A stretch of DNA of 64,000 nucleotides. Source: CAYRXM01 sp964449465. Lineage in GTDB: Bacteria; Chloroflexota; Anaerolineae; JAFGEY01. A program made the translations under genes and the position numbers. Positions 47,700 through 56,867 of the stretch are shown here, piece by piece (position 1 is the first letter of the stretch; each line of letters opens with the position of its first letter). The DNA is taken from positions 1-64,000 of the forward strand of contig CAYVBK010000016.1 of NCBI GenBank assembly GCA_964449465.1, read 5' to 3'. Under the pieces are notes generated by a model. It was not told where the DNA came from, did not search any database, and saw only the letters and a list, made by a program, of their open reading frames with translations.

Positions 47700-49034
47700 A
47701 TGAAAGGTTTACGTATTTTGACCATCGTCGCCGTGTTGCTGATGACCTGGGCGGCGATGCGTCCTGGCGCAGGTCTGGCCGCGCCGCTTGGTCAGACCAA
47801 CCTGCTGCGCAATCCCGATTTTGAGGGTTCGTTCAATCAGTTTGCTCACTTTAACACGGCGATCATGGCCGAGCAGTGGTTGCCCTGGTGGCAGCCGCAA
47901 GGGGGCAGCGATCCGGCCTGGAAGAACCGTATGCCCGAGTACAAGCGCGCCAACAGTAGCGACGAGCCGAAAAATGGGCGCGTTCACAACGGGGCGGCGG
48001 CGCAGCAATTGTTTACGTTTTTCGGCACTCATATCGGCGGCATTTATCAGACCGTCGAAGGCATCACGCCGGGGGCGCGGGTGCGTTTTAGCATCTGGGG
48101 ACATGCCTGGGCCGGCTCTAGCGACGATCCCAAAAAGTCAGAAGGCGGCGGGCCGATGCACATGCGTATTGGCATTGACCCCAGCGGCGGCACCAATCCC
48201 TTTTCCGGCGCGGTTGTCTGGTCGGGTGAGCAAAACCCTCTGGATGTGTGGGTGCTGTTTGCTATTGAAGCCACAGCCACCAGCAACAAAGTGACCGTCT
48301 TTACCTGGTCAGCGCCCGATTATCCCACCCATCATAACGATGTGTATTGGGATGAAGCCTCTCTCACGGCGGTGGCTGCCCCGCAACCGACTGCGGCGCC
48401 GACCAACACTCGTCGTCCGGTAGTGGTTCAGCCGACTGCCGTGCTGCCTACGTCTACGCCGACACCGACGCCGACCATCACCTCGACGCCCACCAACACG
48501 CCCACGCCGACGCTGGTGAATACGCCCACGCCGACGGTGACGCCGATGCCCACCTTTGCCCCCACACCGATGACCGGGGAAATTTGCGTCTTGTCGTATG
48601 ACGACCGCGATGGCAATCGTTTCCGCGATCCGGGTGAGCCGATGCTGCCCTATGCTGTGTTCTCGCTGTCCGATGCGTATCACGTGGTTGGCACGTATAC
48701 CACCAACGGGCTGAACGAACCGTTCTGCTTTATAGGGCTGACGCCGGGGGTCTATTTCATCTCGGAAATGAACCCGCCGGGTTATGAGTCTACCACGCAC
48801 GACAGTTGGGGCATTTCGCTGCAAAATGGTGCCACCCTCAATATCGAGTTTGGCAACTATACTATGCGGCAGCCCACGCCCACACCCACGCAGACGCCGC
48901 GCCCCAGCCCTACGCCGGTGACGATGCTGTCGGCCATCGGCAGCGCGGTGTACAATTACAGCGGCGTCATTGTCATCGTGCTGGCGATTGGGGCGTTGTT
49001 TGCCTTTAACGCCGCCCGGCGCGGCAATCGCTAA
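47700..49034 (+). CDS. Secreted, C-terminally anchored surface protein with SdrD/SpaA-like domain
   Basis: 444 residues from ATG 47700 (GGGAGG upstream). Signal peptide (LTIVAVLLMTWAAMRPGAGLAAP). Residues ~35-225 look like a carbohydrate-binding beta-sandwich (NLLRNPDFEGSFNQF, WLPWWQPQGGSD, WDEASLTAV). A TPTPTP-type linker (~240-295), then a prealbumin/SdrD-B-like domain (YDDRDGNRFRDPGEPMLPYA to FCFIGLTPGVYFISEMNPPG), a second Thr-Pro linker and a C-terminal membrane anchor ending AARRGNR. There is no LPxTG motif. It lies between two glycan-type membrane genes and may be their substrate or a surface adhesin. Confidence 0.8.
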   Translation: MKGLRILTIVAVLLMTWAAMRPGAGLAAPLGQTNLLRNPDFEGSFNQFAHFNTAIMAEQWLPWWQPQGGSDPAWKNRMPEYKRANSSDEPKNGRVHNGAAAQQLFTFFGTHIGGIYQTVEGITPGARVRFSIWGHAWAGSSDDPKKSEGGGPMHMRIGIDPSGGTNPFSGAVVWSGEQNPLDVWVLFAIEATATSNKVTVFTWSAPDYPTHHNDVYWDEASLTAVAAPQPTAAPTNTRRPVVVQPTAVLPTSTPTPTPTITSTPTNTPTPTLVNTPTPTVTPMPTFAPTPMTGEICVLSYDDRDGNRFRDPGEPMLPYAVFSLSDAYHVVGTYTTNGLNEPFCFIGLTPGVYFISEMNPPGYESTTHDSWGISLQNGATLNIEFGNYTMRQPTPTPTQTPRPSPTPVTMLSAIGSAVYNYSGVIVIVLAIGALFAFNAARRGNR

Positions 49035-49043
49035 TTTTTGACC

Positions 49044-52000
49044 ATGTTGGAACGATGGAGGAGCGTTGGGGCAGTCACCCTGACGCTCCTTTGCCTTTTG
49101 GGGGTTATCTATCCCCTGTTTGCCGGCGTGGGGCCGGTCAACACACGCGGTGGCGGCGACAGCCCGTTTTTGCTGGTGCGCCTGGAGCAGATGGTGGCCG
49201 ATCTGCGTGCCGGAGGCTGGCCGGCGCGATGGATGCCCGATGCCGCCTATGGTCTGGGTTATCCCTTTTTCAACTTTTACGCCGCTTTGCCTTATTATAT
49301 CGCCGCTGCACTGAGGCTGTCGGGCTGGGGAGCGATTTTGTCGCTCCAGGCGACGCAGGCACTGGGGTTTGTGCTGGCGGCGGCGGCGATGGCTCTGCTG
49401 GCGCGGCGAATTTTCGTTCACCCGGCCGCCGTCGTTTTGAGCGTCGTCGCCTATACCTGCATGCCGTTTCATCTGGTCAATGTCTATGTGCGCGGCGATT
49501 CCCTCTCTGAATTTTATGCCTTTGTCTTTTATCCCCTGATCTTTTGGAGTATGCTGCGTCTCTATGACGCCCCTTCGCTGCCGCGCCTGGCCGTCTTGGC
49601 CTTGAGCTATGGCGGGCTGATTCTCACCCACAACCTTTCGGCGATCTTGTTCAGCCCGTTTGTGGCGGCGTGGGGGTTGCTGCTGGTGCGGCAGGTCTGG
49701 CGCGCGCATGGACACAGGCCGGCCGGCCGTTGCCTGGTCTTTCTGTTGGGCGGCGGCCTGCTGGGGCTGCTCCTCTCGGCCACGTTGTGGCTGTCCATTT
49801 TGGGCGATGTGGGTGGCGTTTGGATGGGTGTCAAGGACATTCAGACCAGCGGATTTTTTCATTACGCTGCCCATTTGCGTCCCCTGAGCCGCCTGATTCA
49901 GCCTGCGCTGTGGTTCAATTATGCCATCGAGGGCGACAATACGCCGTTTGCGATGGGGCTGGCGCAAAGTCTGGCCATTCTGGTCGGCCTGGTTGCCTTG
50001 ATCGGCGGGTGGCTGCGTCGTCGGTTGAGCGCGCCCGGTCGGGCCGACTGGGGCGTGTTTGGGGTGATGGCTCTGCTGGTTTGTACCTGGATGCTGACCA
50101 CCCTGTCGCGGCCGTTGTGGGATCACCTGCCTCTGCTGCCGGTGGTGCAGTTTCCCTGGCGGCTGCTGTCGGTGCAAGGGTTTTTTGCGGCCTTGATCAT
50201 TGGCGCGGTGGCGCGGGGGCAGCCTAAATCCTGGTGGGTGGCGGTGCTTTTGGCGATTTTTCTGACCGGGGCGGCGGTGGGCGGTTTGCAGCCCGAATAT
50301 TTGCCCATCGGCGAAAGCGATGTGACCCCGCAGCGGTTGGCCTGGTTCGAGTTGTTGACGGCCAATGTGGGCACCACCATTCGCGGCGAATATCTGCCGG
50401 CAGGGGTCGAGCCGGGCTATGTGTCCTCGGCGGTGATGTTGAATCGGGGCGAAAAGCCTGCGCCGATGGTGCTGGAGGGGCAGTTGGCGCAGGCTGTGCT
50501 GATGCAGCGCGATGCCCGGCAGGAGCAATGGGGCGTTCGGGTCGAGTCTGCATCGGCGCGGCTGGCTTTTTACACCCTCTATTTCCCTGGCTGGCAGGCC
50601 GACATAGACGGGCGGCCGGCGACCCTGGTCGCGCTGCCCAACAGCGGCTTGATTGCTCTGGCCGTGCCGCAGGGCGAGCATCGGGTGCGACTGCGGCTGG
50701 GGCGTACTCCTCTGCGCTGGTTGGCCGATGGCCTGTCGGCGGGCGGGCTGCTGGCCGTTTTGGGGCTGCTGGGCGTTCGTCTACGCCGGGTTGAAAGGGC
50801 GACCTGGCGGCGGGCGGCGGTCTGGGGCGCGGCGGTGCTGGTAGGGGGCGGTCTGGTGCTTGGGGGCGGGCGGATGCTGGCGGCTCGGCCGTCGCCCTGG
50901 GCTGACGATTTGAGTGCAGACATGGACCGGGCGCCGTTTTTCCATCACAACCCGCAGGGCATTCGCTTTGGCGAGCAGGCTGTTTTGCGCTCATATTCTA
51001 TGTCCGAAACGGTACGCGGCGGCGAAACGCTGACCGTGCAATTGAGCTGGGCCCAGGCAGCGGCGCACCTGCAGGCCGACCTGCGTCTGGTGTCGCCGGC
51101 CGATGCGCATCCCCGCTTTGATCCGCCGCCGCCGCCGCTGGCGCAAGCACAGGCGCATCTGGATGGGTCGACCACGGTGTTGACCCTGACCGTGCCGGGC
51201 GATGCGGCTAGTGGGCTGTATCTGGTATCGCTGCGCGTGTGGGACGGTCAGGACGAGGTGCGCCCGGTCAATGAGCGCGGGCAAGGTCTGGGCGTGACCT
51301 ATTTGCGCCCGTTGTGGGTGGACAATCCGCGCCCGGCGCGCCCCGACGATCCCATTCTGGTCCGGCTGGGCGATCAGATTTTGCTGCGCGATGATGTCCG
51401 GGTTTCGGCGCAGGATGGATATTGGGATGTCCGGTTGACCTGGCAGGCGACGGCGGCCATTCCGTACAACTATACCTGCTCGGTGCGCGTTTTGGCTGCC
51501 GACGGGCGGCTGCTGGCCCAGCGCGACTGGGCCGAGGGCCCCGGCTATGGCTTTTGGCCGACCACCGCCTGGCCGGTGGGGCAGTGGTGGACCGACCGGC
51601 TGCGGGTGGCCGCACCGTCTGGTGTGCAGGTCAAAGATGCAGCGGCGATTTCGGTGGTGCTGTATGATCGGTCGCAGGCCGGTTTTCCGGCAGTCGGCTC
51701 GGTGATGATACCGTTGGTCGAGCGGGAGCATGTCTATGAGCGCCCGGCGATGATGCAGGCGATAGAGGCCGTGTTTGGCGAGGCGATCAGCCTGCTGGGT
51801 TATGACCTGGAGAGGTCGGATGCGGCTCTGGCATTGACCCTGCACTGGCAGGCCGTGCAGCGTGGGATGGCAGATGATGTTGTTTTTGTGCATTTGTTCG
51901 ATCCGCAGACCGAAACCATTGTCGCCCAGGTGGACAGCCGTCCGCTCAACGGGGCCTATCCCACCATGTGGTGGCGTGCCGGTGAGGTGGTGAGCGACCG

Positions 52001-52160
52001 ACTGGTTCTGTCGCTGACTGGGGTGCCGGCCGGAAACTATGCGCTGGCCGTGGGCCTGTACGATTCGCACAGCCTGATCCGCCTGCCGGTGCGTGCCGCC
52101 GAACAGAGCGTGCCGGATGGTCGGCTGCTGTTGACCGACACCATTTCGGTATCTCGCTGA
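49044..52160 (+). CDS. Giant PTPS-related (PF10131-like) membrane protein
   Basis: 1038 residues from ATG 49044; no ribosome binding site, so probably translated by coupling to the upstream gene 9 bp away. Residues ~1-400 hold about ten membrane segments with the pattern of the 6-pyruvoyl-tetrahydropterin-synthase-related membrane family, a GT-C-like group: GGDSPFLLVRLEQMVADLRAG, WMPDAAYGLGYPFFNFY, YVRGDSLSEFYAF. An extracytoplasmic domain, another membrane segment (~570-590, ~605-625), then beta-sandwich modules, two containing G(F/A)(W/Y)PTxxW (GFWPTTAW and GAYPTMWW), end the protein. Probably handles a lipid-linked glycan outside the membrane; the name PTPS does not imply pterin synthesis. 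Confidence 0.75.
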   Translation: MLERWRSVGAVTLTLLCLLGVIYPLFAGVGPVNTRGGGDSPFLLVRLEQMVADLRAGGWPARWMPDAAYGLGYPFFNFYAALPYYIAAALRLSGWGAILSLQATQALGFVLAAAAMALLARRIFVHPAAVVLSVVAYTCMPFHLVNVYVRGDSLSEFYAFVFYPLIFWSMLRLYDAPSLPRLAVLALSYGGLILTHNLSAILFSPFVAAWGLLLVRQVWRAHGHRPAGRCLVFLLGGGLLGLLLSATLWLSILGDVGGVWMGVKDIQTSGFFHYAAHLRPLSRLIQPALWFNYAIEGDNTPFAMGLAQSLAILVGLVALIGGWLRRRLSAPGRADWGVFGVMALLVCTWMLTTLSRPLWDHLPLLPVVQFPWRLLSVQGFFAALIIGAVARGQPKSWWVAVLLAIFLTGAAVGGLQPEYLPIGESDVTPQRLAWFELLTANVGTTIRGEYLPAGVEPGYVSSAVMLNRGEKPAPMVLEGQLAQAVLMQRDARQEQWGVRVESASARLAFYTLYFPGWQADIDGRPATLVALPNSGLIALAVPQGEHRVRLRLGRTPLRWLADGLSAGGLLAVLGLLGVRLRRVERATWRRAAVWGAAVLVGGGLVLGGGRMLAARPSPWADDLSADMDRAPFFHHNPQGIRFGEQAVLRSYSMSETVRGGETLTVQLSWAQAAAHLQADLRLVSPADAHPRFDPPPPPLAQAQAHLDGSTTVLTLTVPGDAASGLYLVSLRVWDGQDEVRPVNERGQGLGVTYLRPLWVDNPRPARPDDPILVRLGDQILLRDDVRVSAQDGYWDVRLTWQATAAIPYNYTCSVRVLAADGRLLAQRDWAEGPGYGFWPTTAWPVGQWWTDRLRVAAPSGVQVKDAAAISVVLYDRSQAGFPAVGSVMIPLVEREHVYERPAMMQAIEAVFGEAISLLGYDLERSDAALALTLHWQAVQRGMADDVVFVHLFDPQTETIVAQVDSRPLNGAYPTMWWRAGEVVSDRLVLSLTGVPAGNYALAVGLYDSHSLIRLPVRAAEQSVPDGRLLLTDTISVSR

Positions 52161-52203
52161 ACAAGGGGATTCCCCAACCCGACGCCCTCTCGGAATGGGT
52201 CAA

Positions 52204-52232
52204 TGGCAAAAACCCGGCCTTTTGGGTATAAT
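52204..52232 (+). promoter_or_regulatory. Promoter of the gyrA-lgt operon
   Basis: TATAAT at 52227-52232 with a poor -35 (TGGCAA, 52204-52209) at 17-base spacing; about 20 bases before the start codon. Confidence 0.5.
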
Positions 52233-52251
52233 AGGCCATTCAGGAGGATAT

Positions 52252-54720
52252 TTGGAAACCGCACAAATTCGACCGGTAGATATTCAAGAGACAATGCACA
52301 CATCGTATCTCAATTATGCGATGAGCGTCATCGTGGCGCGCGCTTTGCCCGACGCCCGCGATGGACTCAAGCCGGTGCATCGGCGCATCTTGTATGCTAT
52401 GCACGATATGGGCCTGCGCCACAATACACCCTATAAAAAGAGTGCCCGCATCGTCGGTGAGGTGCTGGGCAAATATCACCCGCATGGCGACCTGGCCGTG
52501 TATGACGCGATGGCGCGCATGGCGCAGAATTTTTCGATGCGCTACATGCTGATAGATGGACAGGGTAACTTTGGCTCCATAGATGGCGACGCGCCGGCAG
52601 CTATGCGCTATACCGAAGCGCGCCTGTCGGCCATTGCCGATGAAATGATTGCCGACATTCACAAAAACACGGTTGATTTTACAGATAACTTTGACGGTTC
52701 GCTGCAAGAACCGGCGGTGCTACCGGCCCGCCTGCCCAACCTGCTGCTCAACGGCTCGTCGGGCATTGCCGTGGGTATGGCCACCAACATTGCCCCGCAC
52801 AATCTCTCAGAACTGTGCAATGCCGTCTCGTATCTGATCGATCACGACGCAGACGGGTCGGTGACTGGCGAAGACCTGATGCAGTTTGTGCGCGGCCCCG
52901 ATTTCCCCACCGGCGGCCTGATCGTGGGCGACGAGGGCATCAAGAATGCCTATACCAAAGGCAAGGGGCGTATTGTGATGCGCGCCGTCACCCATGTGGA
53001 AGAGATGCGCGGCAACCGGCAGCGCATTGTGATCACCGAACTGCCTTATCAGGTCAACAAAACCACCCTGTTGGAGCGCATCGCCGACCTGGTGCGCGAG
53101 GCCAAGATTGAAGACATTGCCGACCTGCGCGACGAGTCGGACCGGCGGGGCATGAGCATTGTGATCGAACTCAAGCGCGGGGCCCAGCCGCAGCAAGTGC
53201 TGAATCTGTTGTTCAAATACACCCAATTGCAAAGCACGTTTGGCTACAATTGCCTGGCTCTGGTGGATCACACGCCGCGCACTTTGCCGCTCAAACGCGC
53301 GCTGCAAATTTACATTGAGCATCGCCAGGACGTGATCGTGCGGCGCGCCCGCTTTGACCTGGACAAGGCGCAGCATCGGGCGCACATTGTGCAAGGATTG
53401 CTGATAGCTCTGGATGCTCTGGACGCGGTCATTCAAACCATCCGCGAGAGCGAGGACGCCGACCAAGCTCGCGCCCGATTGATGGAGCGGTTTTCTCTGA
53501 GCGAGATTCAGGCTCAGGCCATCCTCGACATGCAGTTGCGTCGCCTGGCCGGCCTGGAGCGGCTCAAGATACAGGACGAATATCAAAGCTTGTTGCAAAC
53601 CATCGCTGATTTGCAAAATTTGTTGGCCGACCCGCATCAGGTATTGGCTCTGATTCGAGAGGACGTGCAAGAGCTCAAGGCCAAATACGGCGATGCGCGT
53701 CGCACTCACATTGTCGGCGAGGCCGATGCCGCTCTGTCGGCCCAAGACCTGGCTCCCGAAGAACGGGTGCTGATCTCGGTCACGCAGCGCGGCTATATCA
53801 AGCGCACGCCGGCGCAGGCCTATCGCCTGAACCGTGAGCAACGTCGGCGGATGGAGGGCGTGCCGGGCATGGAAACCCGCGAAGAAGACTCGGTACGCTA
53901 TTTGTTTGCCGCCGGCAGCCGCTATGATTTGTTGTTGTTCAGCAACAAGGGCCAGGTTTACCAGGAAAAAGTCTACCAGATTCCCGAACGCGAGCGCGCC
54001 GCGCGCGGCATTCCGCTGGCTAACCTGATCCGTCTGGAAGAAGGCGAGCGGATTACGGCCATTTTGCCGGTTTCCAGCATGGACCAAGAGGCCTATTTGA
54101 CCATATGCACCGTGCAGGGCAAGATCAAGCGGGTGCCGCTGGCCGAGTTTGCCAATGTCCGTGCCAACGGGCTGTTGGCCTGGCGGCTGGACGCCGATGA
54201 TGAACTGGGCTGGGTATGTCTCACCGACGGGCGGCAAGACCTGGTGATGGCTTCGCGGCAGGGCAAGGTGCTGCGCCTGAGCCAGGAGCAGGTGCGCCCG
54301 CAGAGCCGCGAGGCGTCGGGGGTGCTGGGTATGAACCTGGTTGCCGGCGATGCGGTGGCCTGTGCCGACGTGATGGAGGAGGGCGGCGAGTTGCTGATTT
54401 CCACCCAAAACGGCTTTGCCAAACGGGTGGCCCCGGCCGAGGTTCCCACTCAGGGGCGCAACACCGGCGGCGTGATTGTTCTGCATCCCAAATTTCAAGA
54501 CCTGACCGGGCCGGTTGTGTCGGCCATGATGGTTCAGCCGTCCGACCAGGTGACGTTTATCACCGCCAACGGGATGGCGTTGCCGCTGAGCGTGATTCAG
54601 GTGCCGCAGGCCGGGCGGGCCACGCGCGGGCAGATTGTCATGAACATTCTCAAGGGAGACCGCCTTGTCGCCGTCGCCCGCCTGACCCCAGAAACGCAGG
54701 ACGAGGCAGCAGAAGGATAA
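52252..54720 (+). CDS. gyrA: DNA gyrase/topoisomerase IV subunit A
   Basis: 822 residues from TTG 52252, which has AGGAGG four bases upstream. DNA-breaking subunit of a type IIA topoisomerase. ARALPDARDGLKPVHRRIL (residue ~29) and GKYHPHGDLAVYD (~70) start the winged-helix region. The catalytic Tyr is in AAMRYTEARL (~115). A coiled-coil and tower region follows, then the C-terminal pinwheel of six blades from ~490. At the position of E. coli Ser83 there is Leu. The GyrA box, QRRGGKG in E. coli, is QRRRMEG here, so negative supercoiling may be weak and a topo IV-like role is possible. No gyrB/parE is adjacent. Confidence 0.9.
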   Translation: METAQIRPVDIQETMHTSYLNYAMSVIVARALPDARDGLKPVHRRILYAMHDMGLRHNTPYKKSARIVGEVLGKYHPHGDLAVYDAMARMAQNFSMRYMLIDGQGNFGSIDGDAPAAMRYTEARLSAIADEMIADIHKNTVDFTDNFDGSLQEPAVLPARLPNLLLNGSSGIAVGMATNIAPHNLSELCNAVSYLIDHDADGSVTGEDLMQFVRGPDFPTGGLIVGDEGIKNAYTKGKGRIVMRAVTHVEEMRGNRQRIVITELPYQVNKTTLLERIADLVREAKIEDIADLRDESDRRGMSIVIELKRGAQPQQVLNLLFKYTQLQSTFGYNCLALVDHTPRTLPLKRALQIYIEHRQDVIVRRARFDLDKAQHRAHIVQGLLIALDALDAVIQTIRESEDADQARARLMERFSLSEIQAQAILDMQLRRLAGLERLKIQDEYQSLLQTIADLQNLLADPHQVLALIREDVQELKAKYGDARRTHIVGEADAALSAQDLAPEERVLISVTQRGYIKRTPAQAYRLNREQRRRMEGVPGMETREEDSVRYLFAAGSRYDLLLFSNKGQVYQEKVYQIPERERAARGIPLANLIRLEEGERITAILPVSSMDQEAYLTICTVQGKIKRVPLAEFANVRANGLLAWRLDADDELGWVCLTDGRQDLVMASRQGKVLRLSQEQVRPQSREASGVLGMNLVAGDAVACADVMEEGGELLISTQNGFAKRVAPAEVPTQGRNTGGVIVLHPKFQDLTGPVVSAMMVQPSDQVTFITANGMALPLSVIQVPQAGRATRGQIVMNILKGDRLVAVARLTPETQDEAAEG

Positions 54721-54726
54721 AAGACG

Positions 54727-55416
54727 ATGCAGCTTTATCTGATCCGTCACGGCCAATCGCAGAACAATCTCGGCTGGGCGCAGCAAGGCGAGCAGTATAG
54801 CCGCTTTGACGACCCGGAACTGACCGAGATCGGAGTGCGGCAGGCCGAATGTCTGGCGTGCTTTTTGGGCGGCCCATCGCCGGCTGGGAACCGACTGGGA
54901 TTGACGCATCTGTACACCAGCCTGATGGTGCGTGCCGTGTCTACAGCCGTGCCGATTGCCGCCGCCGTCGGACTGCCGCTGTATGCCTGGGCCGACTGGC
55001 ACGAATCGGGCGGCATTTTTCGAGATGACCCCGAAACCGGCGAGCCGCAAGGCCTGCCCGGCCCGGGGCGTTCTTTTTTTGAGCAGCGTTACCCCACCCT
55101 GATCTTGTCGCCCGACCTGGACGAGCGCGGCTGGTGGAATCGCCCGCACGAGACGCGGCAGGAACGTCCTTTGCGGGCGCAGCGGGTGCTGGATGAACTG
55201 CGGGTGCGACATGGTGAGGATGATTGCGTGGCCGTGGTCGGGCATGGGCAGTTTTTCAATTATGTGTTGTGGGCCATTCTGGGCTTGCAACGCGATGATG
55301 GCATCTGGTTTGTTGTTCATAACGCATCTATAACGCGCCTGGATTTTGTTCGAGAAACGCGGATTGGCTATACCAACCGCACTGATTTTATTCCTGATGA
55401 CCTGATTACGGCATAG
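54727..55416 (+). CDS. Histidine phosphatase family protein (first of a tandem pair)
   Basis: 229 residues, ATG 54727, 6 bp after gyrA. Branch 1 phosphoglycerate-mutase-like phosphatase: catalytic RHGQS at residues ~7-11, LTEIGVRQAE, YTSLMVRAVSTA and second catalytic His in VVGHGQFFNYV (~172). DPELTEIG and a long insert with SFFEQRYP and GWWNRPHE are shared with the next gene, of which it is a paralogue. Substrate unknown; small phosphorylated metabolites are likely. The stop codon lies inside a 20-base tandem duplication. Confidence 0.87.
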   Translation: MQLYLIRHGQSQNNLGWAQQGEQYSRFDDPELTEIGVRQAECLACFLGGPSPAGNRLGLTHLYTSLMVRAVSTAVPIAAAVGLPLYAWADWHESGGIFRDDPETGEPQGLPGPGRSFFEQRYPTLILSPDLDERGWWNRPHETRQERPLRAQRVLDELRVRHGEDDCVAVVGHGQFFNYVLWAILGLQRDDGIWFVVHNASITRLDFVRETRIGYTNRTDFIPDDLITA

Positions 55417-55435
55417 ATGACCTGATTACGGCATA
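55396..55435. repeat. Perfect 20-bp tandem duplication
   Basis: The same 20 bases occur at 55396-55415 and 55416-55435, head to tail, beginning GATGACCTG and ending GGCATA. The first copy encodes the last residues of the phosphatase; the second is untranslated and sits just before the next ribosome binding site. Confidence 0.95.
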
Positions 55436-55447
55436 AAGGAAAAGCCC

Positions 55448-56182
55448 ATGCAACTTTATTTCATTCGTCACGGCCAGTCGGCCAACAATGATCTGGCGGC
55501 GCGCACTCGTTCTGAGGTGGGGCGCAGCGAGGATGCCGAACTGACGCTGCTCGGTCATCAACAGGCGCAGTGCCTGGCGCGATTCCTGGCTGCCGCGCCG
55601 CCGCTGCTCTCGCTGCCGGGCCGTGATCGGCAAAATGTCAACGGATTTCACCTGACCCATCTGTACACCAGCCTGATGGTGCGGGCGGTGGCTACGGCGA
55701 CCTATATCTATGAATCAACCGGGATCAAACCGGCAGCCTGGCCCGATCTGCATGAGGAGCGCGGCATTTATTTGCGAAACGAGCAGACCGGCCTGGAAGA
55801 GGGGCGGCCCGGCCAAAATCGCGCTTTTTTTGAGGCCCATTACCCTCACCTGCAATTGCCCGACGATCTGGGCCAGGCCGGCTGGTGGAATCGCCCGCCC
55901 GAACCGGCCGAGGTGCGCATCCCGCGCGCTCGTCGCTTTTTGGCCGGGCTGCTGGCGCGGCACGGCGACAGCGAGGATCGCGTGGCCGTGATCAGCCATG
56001 GTGGGTTTTACAACTGTGTGATGGCCGTCGCCTTGGGTGTGCCTTTGCCCGACGATCTCTTGCCCGACGGTTTGCGCTTTTCGCTGTACAACTGCGCCAT
56101 CACCCGGCTGGATTTTGACGGCAAGACGCGACTGGTTTATGCCAATCGCCTGGACTTTATGCCCAGAGAATGGATCACTTGA
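55448..56182 (+). CDS. Histidine phosphatase family protein (second of a tandem pair)
   Basis: 244 residues, ATG with AAAGGAAAA upstream. Same architecture as its neighbour: RHGQS at ~7-11, ELTLLGHQQAQ, YTSLMVRAVATA, AFFEAHYP, GWWNRPPE, second His in VISHGGFYNCVM (~183). The two are clearly paralogous but differ in the ~20-residue insert PLLSLPGRDRQNVNGF, so they have had time to diverge. Its stop shares one base with the next start (TGATG). Confidence 0.87.
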   Translation: MQLYFIRHGQSANNDLAARTRSEVGRSEDAELTLLGHQQAQCLARFLAAAPPLLSLPGRDRQNVNGFHLTHLYTSLMVRAVATATYIYESTGIKPAAWPDLHEERGIYLRNEQTGLEEGRPGQNRAFFEAHYPHLQLPDDLGQAGWWNRPPEPAEVRIPRARRFLAGLLARHGDSEDRVAVISHGGFYNCVMAVALGVPLPDDLLPDGLRFSLYNCAITRLDFDGKTRLVYANRLDFMPREWIT

Positions 56183-56847
56183 TGGTTAAAGGACGCGACG
56201 AAATAGACTGGGCGCCGCGCGTGCCCAAACACAAAATTCGGCGATTGTACGAATCGGATGCGCGGGGTTTGCTGGACGAAGAACTGCTCGACGAGGTGGG
56301 CATTGCCTTGTATTTGCGCTGCCAGAGCATTTTGCAGGTTCACGATGCGCAAAATGGGCGAGTCATGTGTCCGCGCTGCGCCGCACAGCAGCGCGTCAGC
56401 ATCATCGAACGCCCGCCAAGACATGGCGACATTCGGGATGTGGTATTGACCTGCCCGATCTGCGATTGGACGATCACCTGGGGGGCCTATCACGCCAGTT
56501 TCAAACGCAGGCAGCTCAATGCCGGCGGGGCAGTCGGCGCGTTTCGCCACTATGTGCGTCATTACCCCCAGGCGCGCACGCCCCAGGCTAAAATGCTGGC
56601 GGTCGATCAACTGATCCGCGAATTTCACTATTCACTGGCTCGTCTGCCCGACCTGCCGACCCGGCCGGTGGGTGTCAATCTGATCGAGGGGCAATTGACC
56701 GATGTGGTGATGTTTCTCGACGATCTGTCTTTTGGCGAGGATGTGGGGCCAGAGCGGCAAGCCATACGGCTCAAATGGCAAAATACTTTGCAAACCTGGC
56801 GCGATGCCGTTTCATCCTGGCAAGAACGTGATGACGAGAATGATTGA
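56182..56847 (+). CDS. Zinc-ribbon protein, unknown function
   Basis: 221 residues from ATG 56182, sharing a base with the previous stop; ATG 56170 is in the same frame. Two Cys pairs, CPRC (~62) and CPIC (~91), form a likely zinc ribbon. The C-terminal part is helical, with LDDLSFGEDVGPERQ and Trp/acidic residues at the end. No membrane segment. It lies between the phosphatases and lgt; no functional clue beyond a possible nucleic-acid or protein-binding ribbon. Confidence 0.65.
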   Translation: MVKGRDEIDWAPRVPKHKIRRLYESDARGLLDEELLDEVGIALYLRCQSILQVHDAQNGRVMCPRCAAQQRVSIIERPPRHGDIRDVVLTCPICDWTITWGAYHASFKRRQLNAGGAVGAFRHYVRHYPQARTPQAKMLAVDQLIREFHYSLARLPDLPTRPVGVNLIEGQLTDVVMFLDDLSFGEDVGPERQAIRLKWQNTLQTWRDAVSSWQERDDEND

Positions 56848-56867
56848 TCTGGTATGGAGGAGAGGAT

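Noticed and set aside
48309..50681. 790-codon open frame on the minus strand
   Set aside because: Antisense to two recognisable genes, composition rich in Arg, His, Gln and Pro, no domain; treated as a shadow.
52807..55320. 837-codon open frame on the minus strand antisense to gyrA and the first phosphatase
   Set aside because: Low-complexity, His/Gln/Arg-rich product without motifs; it is the complement of clearly conserved genes. High GC makes long antisense frames common.
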